A stretch of DNA of 64,000 nucleotides, taken from Sulfurimonas sp. (GTDB lineage Bacteria > Campylobacterota > Campylobacteria > Campylobacterales > Sulfurimonadaceae). The stretch covers positions 1 through 64,000 of the forward strand of contig NZ_JAQVKP010000002.1 in assembly GCF_028694605.1 (NCBI RefSeq), read 5' to 3'. Under the pieces are notes generated by a model, which saw only the letters and a program-made list of their open reading frames with translations, did no database searches and was not told the origin of the DNA. Position 1 is the stretch's first letter; every line of letters begins with the position of its first letter. The translations under genes and the position numbers were made by a program. This document shows positions 34,543-43,424 of this stretch, one piece after another.

Positions 34543-37002
34543 ATGACGAAAAATGAAGCGAAAACAGACATAGATTTGTTTAACTATTTAACAAATAATA
34601 AAGTATTTTCAAAACTCTGGATTCCAAAAAAAACAAAAAACAAATATGTTCAAGAAGCACTAAGCAAAGCAACCAAGTCGGAGACCGAAGATAACAGGGG
34701 GGAGCCTGATTTAATATATTTAAATGAAGATAAGAAACTTCTTATTTTTGTAGAAAACAAAGACAAAATAAAAGATCATAAATCTAAAAAAGGCGATAAA
34801 CCTAAAGATTTTGCGATTGATGGAATTAAGCATTATTTAAAATTTTTTTTAAAGAATAAACTAAGCCTATTGAGTGAAACAACGCAAAAATATTTGAAAG
34901 ATTTTAGAATTTTAGGTATTGCATTTTCAGGGGATATTAATGATAATTTAAATCATTTAATTAATACATTTATAATTCAAGATGATAAAATTAAAGATAT
35001 TTCTATACTTGAATTTTTAAATGAAGAGGATTATATTTCATTATTTGAAAATTTAGATTTAGAACTTATTTCTAACAATATTTCTAAGAGTTCCAGTGAA
35101 ATAAATAGAATATTACGAAATATAGATTCTCAAAAAAGACCCGTTTTATTAAGTGCTTTGATGATTTGCTTATATGAAAAAAATGATTTTCATAATGATT
35201 TTAAATCAAATTATTTACATTGGAACATAAAAAATATAATTAGAAATATTCCTACAACTATAGAAGATATATTATTAAATGAAAATATAGAGATAAATAA
35301 GATTAATGTTTTGAAAAACGAGTTGGCATTTATCAACACAGATGCTGATTTAAACGATACCGAAATATTAAAAGAAATTTTAACAGAGTTAGAAAATAAT
35401 GTAATTCCCCTTTTCAATAAACAAAGCAGTTACGATATTATTGGAAAATTTTATGAAGAATTTTTAAGATACGCCGGCATTGCGAATGTAAAAAAAGGTA
35501 TAGTACTCACTCCTAACCATATAACGAAATTATTTACTGAATTGATTGATATTAAAACAAATGACATAATTTTTGATGCTTGTTGCGGAACAGGAGCTTT
35601 TTTAATTGCCGGAATGAATAAATTGATTGATACAATTCAAAGTTCTAAAATCGCCAATAAACAAGAACGAGTCAGCAATATAAAACAAAACCAACTTTTA
35701 GGATTTGAAAAAAGTAATACTATGTATTCATTGGCAATATCAAATATGTTATTTAGGGGAGATGGAAAATCAAAAATTTATAATATTGATTTTTTTTCAA
35801 ATGAAGCAACTAGAATATTAGATGATGTAAAACCTTCGGTCGGCTTTATAAATCCGCCGTATGGGGGGAAGGACAATAAAACTAATCCAACAAAAAAAGA
35901 GATACAATTTTTAGAAAAAATGCTAGATAATGTCAGTAGGTACGGTGTCATTATTGCTCCATTATCTACGTTTTTTAAGGATGAAGCAGAAAGAGATAGA
36001 ATTCTTTCAAAACATACACTAAAATATGTGGTAAATATGCCTAGTGAGTTATTTCAGCCAAACGCTTCTACTCATACCGCAATTGCTGTTTTTGAGACAA
36101 ATTTGCCTCATAATGATAAGGAAGTAGTATTTTATGAATTAGAAGATGATGGATTTGTTTTGTCAAAAAGCAAAGGGCGAACAGATGTTTATAGCAAATG
36201 GAAAAATAAGAAAAAAGATCTATTTGAAAAGCTAAATAATCCTAATAAATTTAACGATGAAATCCATTTGGTTTATAAAAGTATAAACGCAACAGATGAA
36301 TGGATCCTGCAAGCACACAAAAAAAATGATTTTTCTATGTTGAATGATAAAGATTTTATTTCAACAATAAAAAAGAATATCATATTCAATGTAAAAAATG
36401 AACTAAATTTACTTTTTACGGATATTGATGAATTAAGCTTGATGGAGATTTTTGGCAAAAATAATATTAACAATGATTCAATTATTGAAAGAAAACTTCA
36501 ATTATTTGAAAATATTAAGTGGCAAGAATTTAAATTAACTGATATCTTTGAAATTTATAAAGGTGAAAGATTAGTTGAAGCAGAAAGAATCGAAGGAGAT
36601 GTGCCTTTGATAACAGCCTCGGCAATCAACAATGGAATAACAAGCTTTATTGATTATGATAGTTTTCATAGAAAGAAAAAAATTTTTGAAAATCAAATTA
36701 CAATAGATATGTTCGGAAGCGTTTTTTATCACAATTATGCTTATTTTAGTGATGATAATATACATACTTTATTGTTAAGAGATGAAAATAAAGATAGGTT
36801 AAATGATATCAATCAAATCTTTTTGGTAACTATACTTAAACAGATATCATCCAAATATGGATATGGAAGACAAGTTAGGATACAAAGATTGGAAAATGAA
36901 GTGATAAAACTTCCTATATTAAAAAAAGATGTTATTTATTGGGATTTTATAGAGGATTATATAAAAACCTTGCCTTATTCTAATAATTTGATAAAAGAGT
37001 AA
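34543..37002 (+). CDS. single-chain restriction-modification enzyme (Type IIG-like)
   Basis: An 819-residue protein that joins three functions. Residues 50-75 hold a PD-(D/E)xK nuclease core: Asp56 in EPDLIY, then Glu71-Asn-Lys73. The middle is a gamma-class N6-adenine methyltransferase with SAM motif I DACCGTGAF from Asp345 and catalytic NPPY at 437-440. From about residue 655 a type I HsdS-like target recognition domain follows (WQEFKLTDIFEIYKGERLVEAERI, ITASAINNGITSF, YGRQVRIQRLENEVIKLPI). I infer a Type IIG or BcgI-like enzyme that cuts and methylates at one site. Base composition is clearly more AT-rich than its neighbours mfd and ung, which suggests horizontal gain. A methylase that has lost cleavage is the alternative. 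Confidence 0.8.
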   Translation: MTKNEAKTDIDLFNYLTNNKVFSKLWIPKKTKNKYVQEALSKATKSETEDNRGEPDLIYLNEDKKLLIFVENKDKIKDHKSKKGDKPKDFAIDGIKHYLKFFLKNKLSLLSETTQKYLKDFRILGIAFSGDINDNLNHLINTFIIQDDKIKDISILEFLNEEDYISLFENLDLELISNNISKSSSEINRILRNIDSQKRPVLLSALMICLYEKNDFHNDFKSNYLHWNIKNIIRNIPTTIEDILLNENIEINKINVLKNELAFINTDADLNDTEILKEILTELENNVIPLFNKQSSYDIIGKFYEEFLRYAGIANVKKGIVLTPNHITKLFTELIDIKTNDIIFDACCGTGAFLIAGMNKLIDTIQSSKIANKQERVSNIKQNQLLGFEKSNTMYSLAISNMLFRGDGKSKIYNIDFFSNEATRILDDVKPSVGFINPPYGGKDNKTNPTKKEIQFLEKMLDNVSRYGVIIAPLSTFFKDEAERDRILSKHTLKYVVNMPSELFQPNASTHTAIAVFETNLPHNDKEVVFYELEDDGFVLSKSKGRTDVYSKWKNKKKDLFEKLNNPNKFNDEIHLVYKSINATDEWILQAHKKNDFSMLNDKDFISTIKKNIIFNVKNELNLLFTDIDELSLMEIFGKNNINNDSIIERKLQLFENIKWQEFKLTDIFEIYKGERLVEAERIEGDVPLITASAINNGITSFIDYDSFHRKKKIFENQITIDMFGSVFYHNYAYFSDDNIHTLLLRDENKDRLNDINQIFLVTILKQISSKYGYGRQVRIQRLENEVIKLPILKKDVIYWDFIEDYIKTLPYSNNLIKE

Positions 37003-37010
37003 CCTAAAAA

Positions 37011-37682
37011 ATGATAAACCCTAAGATGGAAGAGAGTTGGAGAGAAGTTCTTTTTGATGAGTTTCAAAAACCATATTTTGAAGAGTTAAAGAAGTTTTTG
37101 GTTGAAGAGAAGCAAAGACATACTATTTATCCGCATGGTTCAAATATATTTGCCGCATTTGATAACACTCCTTTTGATGGCGTAAAAGTGGTGATTTTGG
37201 GGCAAGACCCGTATCACGGGGCAGGTCAGGCACACGGACTTGCATTTTCCGTAAATGACGGAGTGCCATTTCCCCCTTCGCTTCAAAATATTTTTAAAGA
37301 ACTTTGCGATGATACGGGTTGTTCTATGCCAAAGAGCGGTGATTTGACAAGCTGGGCAAAAGAGGGCGTTTTTTTGCTAAACACCGTCTTAACGGTAAGA
37401 GCGAGTGAGGCAAATTCGCATAAAAACAGGGGATGGGAGATATTTACAGATGCCGTTATAAGACTGCTTAGCGCACAAAAAGAGAATCTTGTATTTATCT
37501 TGTGGGGAGCGCCTGCGGGTGCAAAAGCTTCGCTAATTGATGCAAAAAAACATCTTATCCTTAAAGCGCCGCATCCTTCTCCTCTCTCGTCATACAGAGG
37601 ATTTTTCGGTTCAAAGCCTTTTTCAAAAACAAATGAATTTTTAAAATCAAAAGCGATAAAGCCTATTGAATGGTGTCTTTGA
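37011..37682 (+). CDS. ung: uracil-DNA glycosylase
   Basis: Ung removes uracil from DNA in base excision repair. The 223-residue family 1 enzyme has the catalytic motif VVILGQDPYHGAGQAHGLAFSV with Asp66, GVFLLNTVLTV and the DNA-binding HPSPLSSYRGFFGSKPFSKTNEFL. The length is standard. It starts eight bases after the restriction-modification gene, but its own codon use resembles the chromosomal genes, so the insertion boundary probably lies just before it. Confidence 0.97.
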   Translation: MINPKMEESWREVLFDEFQKPYFEELKKFLVEEKQRHTIYPHGSNIFAAFDNTPFDGVKVVILGQDPYHGAGQAHGLAFSVNDGVPFPPSLQNIFKELCDDTGCSMPKSGDLTSWAKEGVFLLNTVLTVRASEANSHKNRGWEIFTDAVIRLLSAQKENLVFILWGAPAGAKASLIDAKKHLILKAPHPSPLSSYRGFFGSKPFSKTNEFLKSKAIKPIEWCL

Positions 37683-37690
37683 AATTTTAC

Positions 37691-37746
37691 AGAGTATTAA
37701 TAAAAGTTTTTATATAATACTCTTAATCATACTATTTGGAGTATTA
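37691..37746 (+). promoter_or_regulatory. operator/promoter of the Phd-RelE operon
   Basis: AGAGTATTA (37691-37699) and TAATACTCT (37715-37723) are perfect inverted nine-base arms. A third half-site, AGTATTA, spans 37740-37746. TATAAT (37713-37718) overlaps the right arm and would serve as the -10. This is the classic arrangement for autoregulation by a toxin-antitoxin complex. Confidence 0.6.
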
Positions 37747-37748
37747 AA

Positions 37749-38021
37749 ATGGTCGTTATGGCAAATGAGGTAAAGACAAAAGGGGTTTCTCTGTTTGATT
37801 CGCTTCTTCAAAAGGCGGAGGAGATTATCATAAATGTCAGAGGGAAGAACAAATTTGTAGTTGTCGATATAGAGAGATACAAAGAGCTTAGAGCGTTGGA
37901 GCTTGACAGAGCGTATCAAGATGCGATGAATGATATAAAAGAGGGAAGATATAAGGTTTTAAGCGCAAAAGAGCATCTGGAGGAGTTTTTTAAAGAGCTA
38001 GAGCATGAAATACAAAATTAG
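37749..38021 (+). CDS. Phd/YefM-family antitoxin
   Basis: A 90-residue antitoxin. The N-terminal two thirds follow the Phd/YefM pattern: SLFDSLLQKAEEIIINVRGKNKFVVVDIERYKELRALELDRAY. The C-terminal acidic helix (SAKEHLEEFFKELEHEIQ) would bind the toxin. GGAG with a seven-base spacer supports ATG 37749, though ATG 37758 is also in frame. It overlaps the toxin gene by 17 bases, and a strong palindromic operator lies just upstream. It should repress its own promoter together with the toxin. Confidence 0.87.
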   Translation: MVVMANEVKTKGVSLFDSLLQKAEEIIINVRGKNKFVVVDIERYKELRALELDRAYQDAMNDIKEGRYKVLSAKEHLEEFFKELEHEIQN

Positions 38022-38280
38022 CATAACAGATGATTTTAATAAGAAAGTTGTTAAATTTTTAAAAAAACACCCAAATCTATACTCTAAGTTTACAAAAAGC
38101 GTCTCATTGCTTGCGGACAATCCTTTCCACCCCTCACTTAGGCTTCACAAACTTCAAGGGCAGTTAAGTGATTATCACTCTGTATCGATAGATTTGAGTT
38201 ATAGAATGGTGATAGAATTTATCATCAAAGAGAGTGAAATTATACCTATTGATATCGGAACACACGATGAAGTATATTAA
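38005..38280 (+). CDS. RelE/YafQ-type toxin
   Basis: A 91-residue toxin of the RelE superfamily. Family marks are KYKISITDDFNKKVVKFLKKHP at the start, PFHPSLRLHKLQGQLSDYHSVSIDLSYRMVIEF in the core, and the final strand with IPIDIGTHDEVY. The late His with the acidic HDEVY end resembles YafQ/RelE mRNA endonucleases. The ATG lies inside the antitoxin gene. The locus is independent of the one at 13129-13588: antitoxin fold and toxin sequence both differ. Confidence 0.87.
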   Translation: MKYKISITDDFNKKVVKFLKKHPNLYSKFTKSVSLLADNPFHPSLRLHKLQGQLSDYHSVSIDLSYRMVIEFIIKESEIIPIDIGTHDEVY

Positions 38281-38292
38281 GGAAAGAGTATA

Positions 38293-39102
38293 GTGAGAGT
38301 AGCATTTATAGGCGATATCGTAGGAAGTCATGGCAGGGATATGCTCAAGGCGCATCTTAAAAATCTAAGAAAAGAGTATGAGATAGATTTTGTAGTCGCA
38401 AACTATGAAAATGCGTCGCATGGGTTTGGACTTACGGTAAAAAATGCAAATGAGATTGTAAGCTACGGTGTGGATTGTATGAGCGGCGGAAACCATACTT
38501 GGGATAAGAAAGATGTCGAAGCCCTTTTTAATACACATGAGATTTTAAGACCGCATAACTACCCAGACGAGGTAAAAGGGACAGGCTGCAAGGTGTATGA
38601 GGTTGCAGAAGAAAAACTTGGAGTCTTAAATCTGATGGGACATTACTCTATGCCCTATGTAGATAATGCTTTTCGTAAAGCAAAAGAGAGTGTAGAGATG
38701 CTTCATGCAAAGGGCGTAAAAAATATTTTTATAGATTTTCATGCAGAGGCTACAAGTGAGAAACGAGCTTTAATGATGCTGCTTCAAGGGAGCGTGAGTG
38801 CAATCATAGGTACTCATACGCATGTAAGCACAGATGATTTTCAGATAGTTCAAGGCACGGCGTATATGAGCGATATCGGGCTTACGGGATGCCGTGACAA
38901 TATCATCGGGATGGATAATGCAACTCCTATAAAGCAGTTTTTAACGGGCATAAAAGGGCATTTTGATATTCCAAAAAAGTGCAAAAAGATTCTTCAAATC
39001 GCGATAATGGATTTTAAAGACGGAAAATGCGAGGGTGCGTTCAAACTCAAAGTGTTTGATGACGGAGCAGTGCTTAGAACAGATGCTTGGGTGGAGCGTT
39101 AA
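38293..39102 (+). CDS. YmdB-type metallophosphoesterase
   Basis: A 269-residue protein of the TIGR00282 family (YmdB in Bacillus), which hydrolyses 2',3'-cyclic nucleotides. Metal ligands are visible in FIGDIVGSHGRDML, ANYENASHGFGL, SGGNHTWDKKD, FIDFHAEATSEK and GTHTHVSTDD. The length is standard. The start is GTG 38293. The stop overlaps the convergent hypothetical gene by four bases (39099-39102). In Firmicutes YmdB affects biofilm formation; no such role can be assigned here. Confidence 0.9.
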   Translation: MRVAFIGDIVGSHGRDMLKAHLKNLRKEYEIDFVVANYENASHGFGLTVKNANEIVSYGVDCMSGGNHTWDKKDVEALFNTHEILRPHNYPDEVKGTGCKVYEVAEEKLGVLNLMGHYSMPYVDNAFRKAKESVEMLHAKGVKNIFIDFHAEATSEKRALMMLLQGSVSAIIGTHTHVSTDDFQIVQGTAYMSDIGLTGCRDNIIGMDNATPIKQFLTGIKGHFDIPKKCKKILQIAIMDFKDGKCEGAFKLKVFDDGAVLRTDAWVER

Positions 39103-39557
39103 GCAGCTGTGATACGGTAGTAGTTTTCGTTTGCAACATAGGTGTTTATCATCACATGACGCAATGTTTTTACCTTTGCTTCTTTGGTCTCTTGTGGCAA
39201 GGTTATGTCGATTTTTGGAGTTAAGTCCAGAGCAAGTGTAGGTTTTTTAGCTAAAGAGAACTTTTTGGCGCTCTCTTCATACGCATTTTTTGCATCTGCC
39301 AAAACGTTTAGCCCTTTGAGTGTAAACCTATCTTGCCCCTGGAGTTGTTCTTGAAGTTTTTGCTGATTTTGAAATGATTTGTAGTTGGAGATATAGTCGA
39401 TAGGAAGGCTTTTTTCGTTTCTTGGGGCAAACGCCGGTTCATTTGAAGCAGCTTCGCTAAGAAAGAAAGACTCTTTTTTAAACTCGTTTGCTTTAAAATC
39501 TCTGCTTTTGTTGGTGTTGTCTGTTTGAACATAGGTATTGTAAGAAGATACAAACAT
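39099..39557 (-). CDS. hypothetical protein, 152 residues
   Basis: I do not recognise this protein. It is hydrophilic, without membrane segments or signal peptide, rich in Asn, Gln, Lys and Ser at the N-terminus (NTYVQTDNTNKSRDFKANEF) and with a Gln-rich middle (FQNQQKLQEQLQGQDRF). The C-terminus (LRHVMINTYVANENYYRITA) looks structured. The start has GAAGGTG upstream and a TATAAT -10 at 39590-39585. It is divergent from a response regulator gene and shares an inverted repeat with it, so it may be a regulatory target. Confidence 0.65.
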   Translation of the reverse strand: MFVSSYNTYVQTDNTNKSRDFKANEFKKESFFLSEAASNEPAFAPRNEKSLPIDYISNYKSFQNQQKLQEQLQGQDRFTLKGLNVLADAKNAYEESAKKFSLAKKPTLALDLTPKIDITLPQETKEAKVKTLRHVMINTYVANENYYRITAA

Positions 39558-39584
39558 AAAAACACCTTCAAATTATTTGTTGAA

Positions 39585-39649
39585 ATTATAACACTTTTTA
39601 TGTAATAAAAATGAAATTCTTTTTGGATACAATAAATAAAAAAAGTGTT
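39585..39649. promoter_or_regulatory. divergent promoters with inverted repeat
   Basis: AACACTTTTT (39590-39599) and AAAAAGTGTT (39640-39649) are perfect inverted ten-base arms, 50 bases apart. The left arm abuts the minus-strand -10 (TATAAT, 39590-39585). The right arm lies seven bases after a plus-strand TACAAT (39628-39633). A shared binding site for the neighbouring OmpR-type regulator is a reasonable guess. Confidence 0.45.
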
Positions 39650-39660
39650 TTAGGAAAAAA

Positions 39661-40335
39661 ATGAGTGCAAAAATCGTTATTGTAGAGGATGAAGAGGATC
39701 TCTTGGAGCTTGTTGAGTATAACTTGCAAAAAGAGGGGTATGATGTTGTAGGTTTTTTAAACACCAAAAACGTGGAGCAGATGCTCCTAGAAGAGAGTGT
39801 TGATTTGCTTTTGATGGATAGAAATCTCCCCGGGGTAGAGGGAAGTGAGTTTGTGCAATCGCTTAGAAAAGATGGATGTACAACACCTGTTATCTACCTA
39901 AGCGCAAAAAGTCTTGATACGGAGATAGAAGAGGGATTTGTGCGAGGTGCGGACGACTACATCACAAAGCCTTTTAACATGAAAGAGCTTTTGCTTCGCA
40001 TTAAAGCCGTGCTTCGCCGCACCACTAAAAAAGTAGATGACGGTGTTTTGGCACATCGTGACTTGGTACTAGACAAGGGTTCACGTACTCTGAGTGTTGA
40101 TGGCAAAAATGTGGAAGTAACAAAGCTGGAGTTTAACCTGCTGAGCGAATTTATTCTTAACAAAAACAGTGTGCTTGACCGCGACTATCTACTTGAAAAT
40201 GTATGGGACGGGGCAGAGGAGTACCAGTACAAAACGGTCAATGTCGCCATCAATCGCCTTAAAGAGAAAATTGACCCGGACAAAACAAAAGAGTATATCC
40301 AAACAGTTCGCGGAGTAGGGTATAAACTGTGTTAA
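39661..40335 (+). CDS. OmpR/PhoB-family response regulator
   Basis: A 224-residue transcription regulator. The receiver domain (about 1-120) has the acidic pair in EDEED, phospho-acceptor Asp53 in LMDRNLPG, the Thr/Ser position in IYLSAKS, and Lys in YITKPFNMKELL. A winged-helix DNA-binding domain follows (VEVTKLEFNLLSEFILNKNSVLDRDYLLENVW, YKTVNVAINRLKEKIDP, VRGVGYKL). AGGA precedes the ATG. It overlaps the kinase gene by seven bases. The stimulus and regulon are not evident. Confidence 0.93.
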   Translation: MSAKIVIVEDEEDLLELVEYNLQKEGYDVVGFLNTKNVEQMLLEESVDLLLMDRNLPGVEGSEFVQSLRKDGCTTPVIYLSAKSLDTEIEEGFVRGADDYITKPFNMKELLLRIKAVLRRTTKKVDDGVLAHRDLVLDKGSRTLSVDGKNVEVTKLEFNLLSEFILNKNSVLDRDYLLENVWDGAEEYQYKTVNVAINRLKEKIDPDKTKEYIQTVRGVGYKLC

Positions 40336-41723
40336 AAATCCATCAAATCTTTATTCTCAAATTTCTACTTCTTTTCTCAAGTACGCTTTTTATAACTTCT
40401 ATCATCAGTTATTTGGCGCTTAAATCTATCATTATTGAGCACAACAAAAATCACCTCAAGCATGCCATAGAGTTTATTGAGATGGAGTTGGAAAATGTCG
40501 TAGATATGGATAAATATGTGGCAAAAATCCATAAACGTACCTCTTTGCGTGCAACAATTATCGCTGAGGACGGGACAGTTTTGGCAGAATCAAATGCAGA
40601 TAAAACAGAGATGGACAACCACGCTTCACGCCTTGAAGTAATGCAGTCAAACTCTGCGGGCTATGGAGATGTAATAAGATACTCAAACACTGTAAATGCC
40701 GACTTTTTGTATGTGGCAAAAAAAGCGACCTATGGAGACGGATATATCTATATAAGGCTCTCTATGAGTTTGGCGCAAATCATGGATGATTTTTACTCTC
40801 TATGGAAAAAACTTCTGTTTATCTTTTTGGGTATTTTGTTTTTTGCGGCACTTGTTTCTCAGCAGATGAGCAAAAGAGTGGTTTATGATATCACACAAAT
40901 TACAAACTATCTTGACGAAGTTTCAAATAAAAACTATAAAGCCATTCTCAAAACAAAATATTTTTATGAGTTTTTGCAAATCTCTTTACTGCTAAAAAAT
41001 CTGGTAAAAAAACTAAGCAAAAACGAGAAGAAAAAGTCCAAACATATGGCAAAACTCAGACTTATCAATAAGCAAAAAAACGACATTTTGTCTGCCATAT
41101 CGCATGAGTTTAAAAATCCTGTTGCCGCTATCATCGGATACTCGCAAACGATTCAGGATGATGGTGAGATGCCAAAAAATATCCGTGATAAATTTTTGGG
41201 CAAAATCACATCTAACGGCGAAAAAATCTCTAAGATGCTCGATAGACTCACGCTCTCGGTGAAACTTGAAAACGGCGATTTGAAAGTCAACAAAAGCGAG
41301 TTTGAACTCCAGCAGCTTTGTCATGAGGTAGCGTCAAATCTGCTTTTAAAACATAAAAACAGGGAGATTGTAGTTGAAGTAGAGCCGACGGTGCTTTATA
41401 GTGATAAAACCATGCTAGAGCTTGTCCTTATCAACCTTATCGACAATGCACTAAAATACTCAAAAGATGATGTCATTATCACACTTGAGGGGCAAAAACT
41501 CTTAGTCAAAGACAGTGGGATAGGGATAAAAGAGGATGAGCTGCAAAAGGTAACCAGTAAGTTTTACAGGGTTGACAAAAACAGCTGGGACAACTCTATG
41601 GGGCTTGGTTTAGCGATGGTTACCTACACTCTTAAGATGCTTGATTCTTCAATAGAGATAGAGTCAAAGCTTGGCAAAGGGTCAACATTCGGCTTTACAA
41701 TCGCTAAAATGCTCAAGCACTAA
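40329..41723 (+). CDS. sensor histidine kinase
   Basis: A 464-residue inner-membrane kinase, partner of the regulator encoded just upstream. Two membrane helices (about 10-30 and 155-180) flank a periplasmic sensor of some 125 residues with no recognised fold. A linker, an H-box (ILSAISHEFKNPVAAIIGYSQT, His259), the N-box (LINLIDNALKYSKDDV), G1 (VKDSGIGIKEDEL) and G2 (NSMGLGLAMV) follow. The start is GTG 40329. The stop overlaps that of dnaX by four bases in convergent orientation. Confidence 0.92.
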   Translation: MLKIHQIFILKFLLLFSSTLFITSIISYLALKSIIIEHNKNHLKHAIEFIEMELENVVDMDKYVAKIHKRTSLRATIIAEDGTVLAESNADKTEMDNHASRLEVMQSNSAGYGDVIRYSNTVNADFLYVAKKATYGDGYIYIRLSMSLAQIMDDFYSLWKKLLFIFLGILFFAALVSQQMSKRVVYDITQITNYLDEVSNKNYKAILKTKYFYEFLQISLLLKNLVKKLSKNEKKKSKHMAKLRLINKQKNDILSAISHEFKNPVAAIIGYSQTIQDDGEMPKNIRDKFLGKITSNGEKISKMLDRLTLSVKLENGDLKVNKSEFELQQLCHEVASNLLLKHKNREIVVEVEPTVLYSDKTMLELVLINLIDNALKYSKDDVIITLEGQKLLVKDSGIGIKEDELQKVTSKFYRVDKNSWDNSMGLGLAMVTYTLKMLDSSIEIESKLGKGSTFGFTIAKMLKH

Positions 41724-43363
41724 ACCTTTGATTGAACGGTAATTTTTGTTGCTTCAAAGAGTTCTGTCGCTCTTTGAAGCATTGGCTCTTCTAGGATTTT
41801 TGCTCCATCTATCTCTCTTGCAAAATCGCTGCTCTGGCAGTTTGTAACGCAGCTCGCACTTCCGCCCATTTCACTCTCTTCTATCATGGAAGAGGGTTCA
41901 TAAAACTCTGTTTCTTGCGGCTTTTGAGGCACTTCTGCTACTTCATGTGCAACTTTGCTGCAAACTTCATGTTTTATTTTTGTCTCAAAACCAAAGATTT
42001 CACGCACAAACTGTTTGATGACGGAGTATCCGTGTGTCAAAATCTTTTTGCACTCCTCATCCGTACAGCTCTCCCATCTTAAAATACCATCTTCATAGGA
42101 GAGAAAAGAGATGCTTTTTTCAAAGCACTCGCCTAGCTCTATATTTCTATCTTTGACTTTTGCAACAAGTGCGGCAAATAGTTTTTGACTTGGGTCTGCT
42201 TTTGTCTCCGGTACTTTTGGTGTCTGATGAATCGGTGTGCTGCTTTGCGTACGCACTTCTTCTTGTGGAGGCAGTGTGGTGATTTGAGGTCTGTATATCT
42301 CTTTTTGCAGAGACTCTATCATTTGGTCAACCTCTTTGATGCGAAGTGCCTCTACCATTTTAAAAAAGATAAGAGAGAGGACAAAAGAGCCATCGGCATT
42401 GATGCTAAAGAGGTATTTTGCGTCGCTTAAAATCCTGAAAAATCTATCTAGTACCAGAGTTGAGTATAGCGTATCTGAGGCATACATGCGCTCTTTAAGA
42501 TAGGCGATAAGCTCATCGACGACCATCTGCGATTCATAATCCTCAAGCGCCTTGACAAACTCTACTATTTTTGCATAATCTCTTGCAAAAACCGCTCCAA
42601 AGAGTTCGTTTAAAAATTTTGGGTCAACGAGTCCGAGCATATCCGTAACAGTACGCACATCCACATAGTTTTTGGAGTATATGATAGCTTGGTCTAAAAG
42701 TGTGAGCGTATCTCTAAGGCTTCCGCTTCCGCTTCTTGCCAAAATCTCAAGTGCTTCTTGTTCGTACTTGATTCTCTCAAGATTGAGGATATACGCCAAA
42801 TGGTCTGTTATCTTGTTTGTTGCGATGGACTTGAAGCGAAAATGCTGTGTGCGACTTAGGATGGTTGCGGGAAGTTTGAGCGGGTCGGTCGTCGCCAAGA
42901 TGAACTTTACGTAAGAGGGCGGCTCTTCAAGGGTTTTGAGAAGCGCATTGAACGCCTCTTTTGTGAGCATGTGCACCTCATCTATGATGAAGATTTTAAA
43001 CCTTGCAACGGTTGGTTTGTACTTTGTCTGCTCTATAAGGTCTCTTATGTCATCAATCTTGCGAGAGGATGCACCGTCCATCTCCACGATGTCGATATGG
43101 CGGTTTTCAAGTGCGTTGATACAGTTGTGACATTCGCCGCAAGGTTTGTGTGAGATACCTTTTTCGCAAATAAGGGCTTTTGCAAAGATACGTGCTGTAG
43201 AAGTTTTGCCGCTTCCGCGAAGACCTGAGAAAAGATAAGCGTGAGAGAGTCTGTTTGCATCAAGTGCTAGAGAGAGCGTTTGAGAGATACTCTCCTGTCC
43301 GATAAGCTCTTCAAAGTTTTTAGGTCTATATTTTCGTGCTAAAACTTCCGAACTCTCTTGCAT
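41720..43363 (-). CDS. dnaX: DNA polymerase III subunit gamma/tau
   Basis: The clamp-loader ATPase of the replicative polymerase. The 547-residue product starts QESSEVLARKYRPKNFEELIGQE. Walker A is GLRGSGKTSTARI, followed by a zinc module CEKGISHKPCGECHNC, Walker B IFIIDEVHML, the SRC-like SRTQHFRF and the sensor 2 region GSGSLRDTLTLLDQ. Beyond residue 370 the tail is poorly conserved, as in other tau subunits. GTG 43375 is in frame, but ATG 43363 with GGTGGAG upstream is preferred. I saw no slippery site that would force a short gamma form. Confidence 0.95.
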   Translation of the reverse strand: MQESSEVLARKYRPKNFEELIGQESISQTLSLALDANRLSHAYLFSGLRGSGKTSTARIFAKALICEKGISHKPCGECHNCINALENRHIDIVEMDGASSRKIDDIRDLIEQTKYKPTVARFKIFIIDEVHMLTKEAFNALLKTLEEPPSYVKFILATTDPLKLPATILSRTQHFRFKSIATNKITDHLAYILNLERIKYEQEALEILARSGSGSLRDTLTLLDQAIIYSKNYVDVRTVTDMLGLVDPKFLNELFGAVFARDYAKIVEFVKALEDYESQMVVDELIAYLKERMYASDTLYSTLVLDRFFRILSDAKYLFSINADGSFVLSLIFFKMVEALRIKEVDQMIESLQKEIYRPQITTLPPQEEVRTQSSTPIHQTPKVPETKADPSQKLFAALVAKVKDRNIELGECFEKSISFLSYEDGILRWESCTDEECKKILTHGYSVIKQFVREIFGFETKIKHEVCSKVAHEVAEVPQKPQETEFYEPSSMIEESEMGGSASCVTNCQSSDFAREIDGAKILEEPMLQRATELFEATKITVQSKV

Positions 43364-43424
43364 GCTACACTCCACCTTTTAGTTGGTGTGATTTTAACAT
43401 TTGTAGGGTTAAACCCGAATTATT

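Noticed and set aside
41720-43363. Programmed frameshift in dnaX
   Set aside because: I saw no A-AAA-AAG type slippery site followed by a hairpin; the full frame gives a complete tau-like protein.
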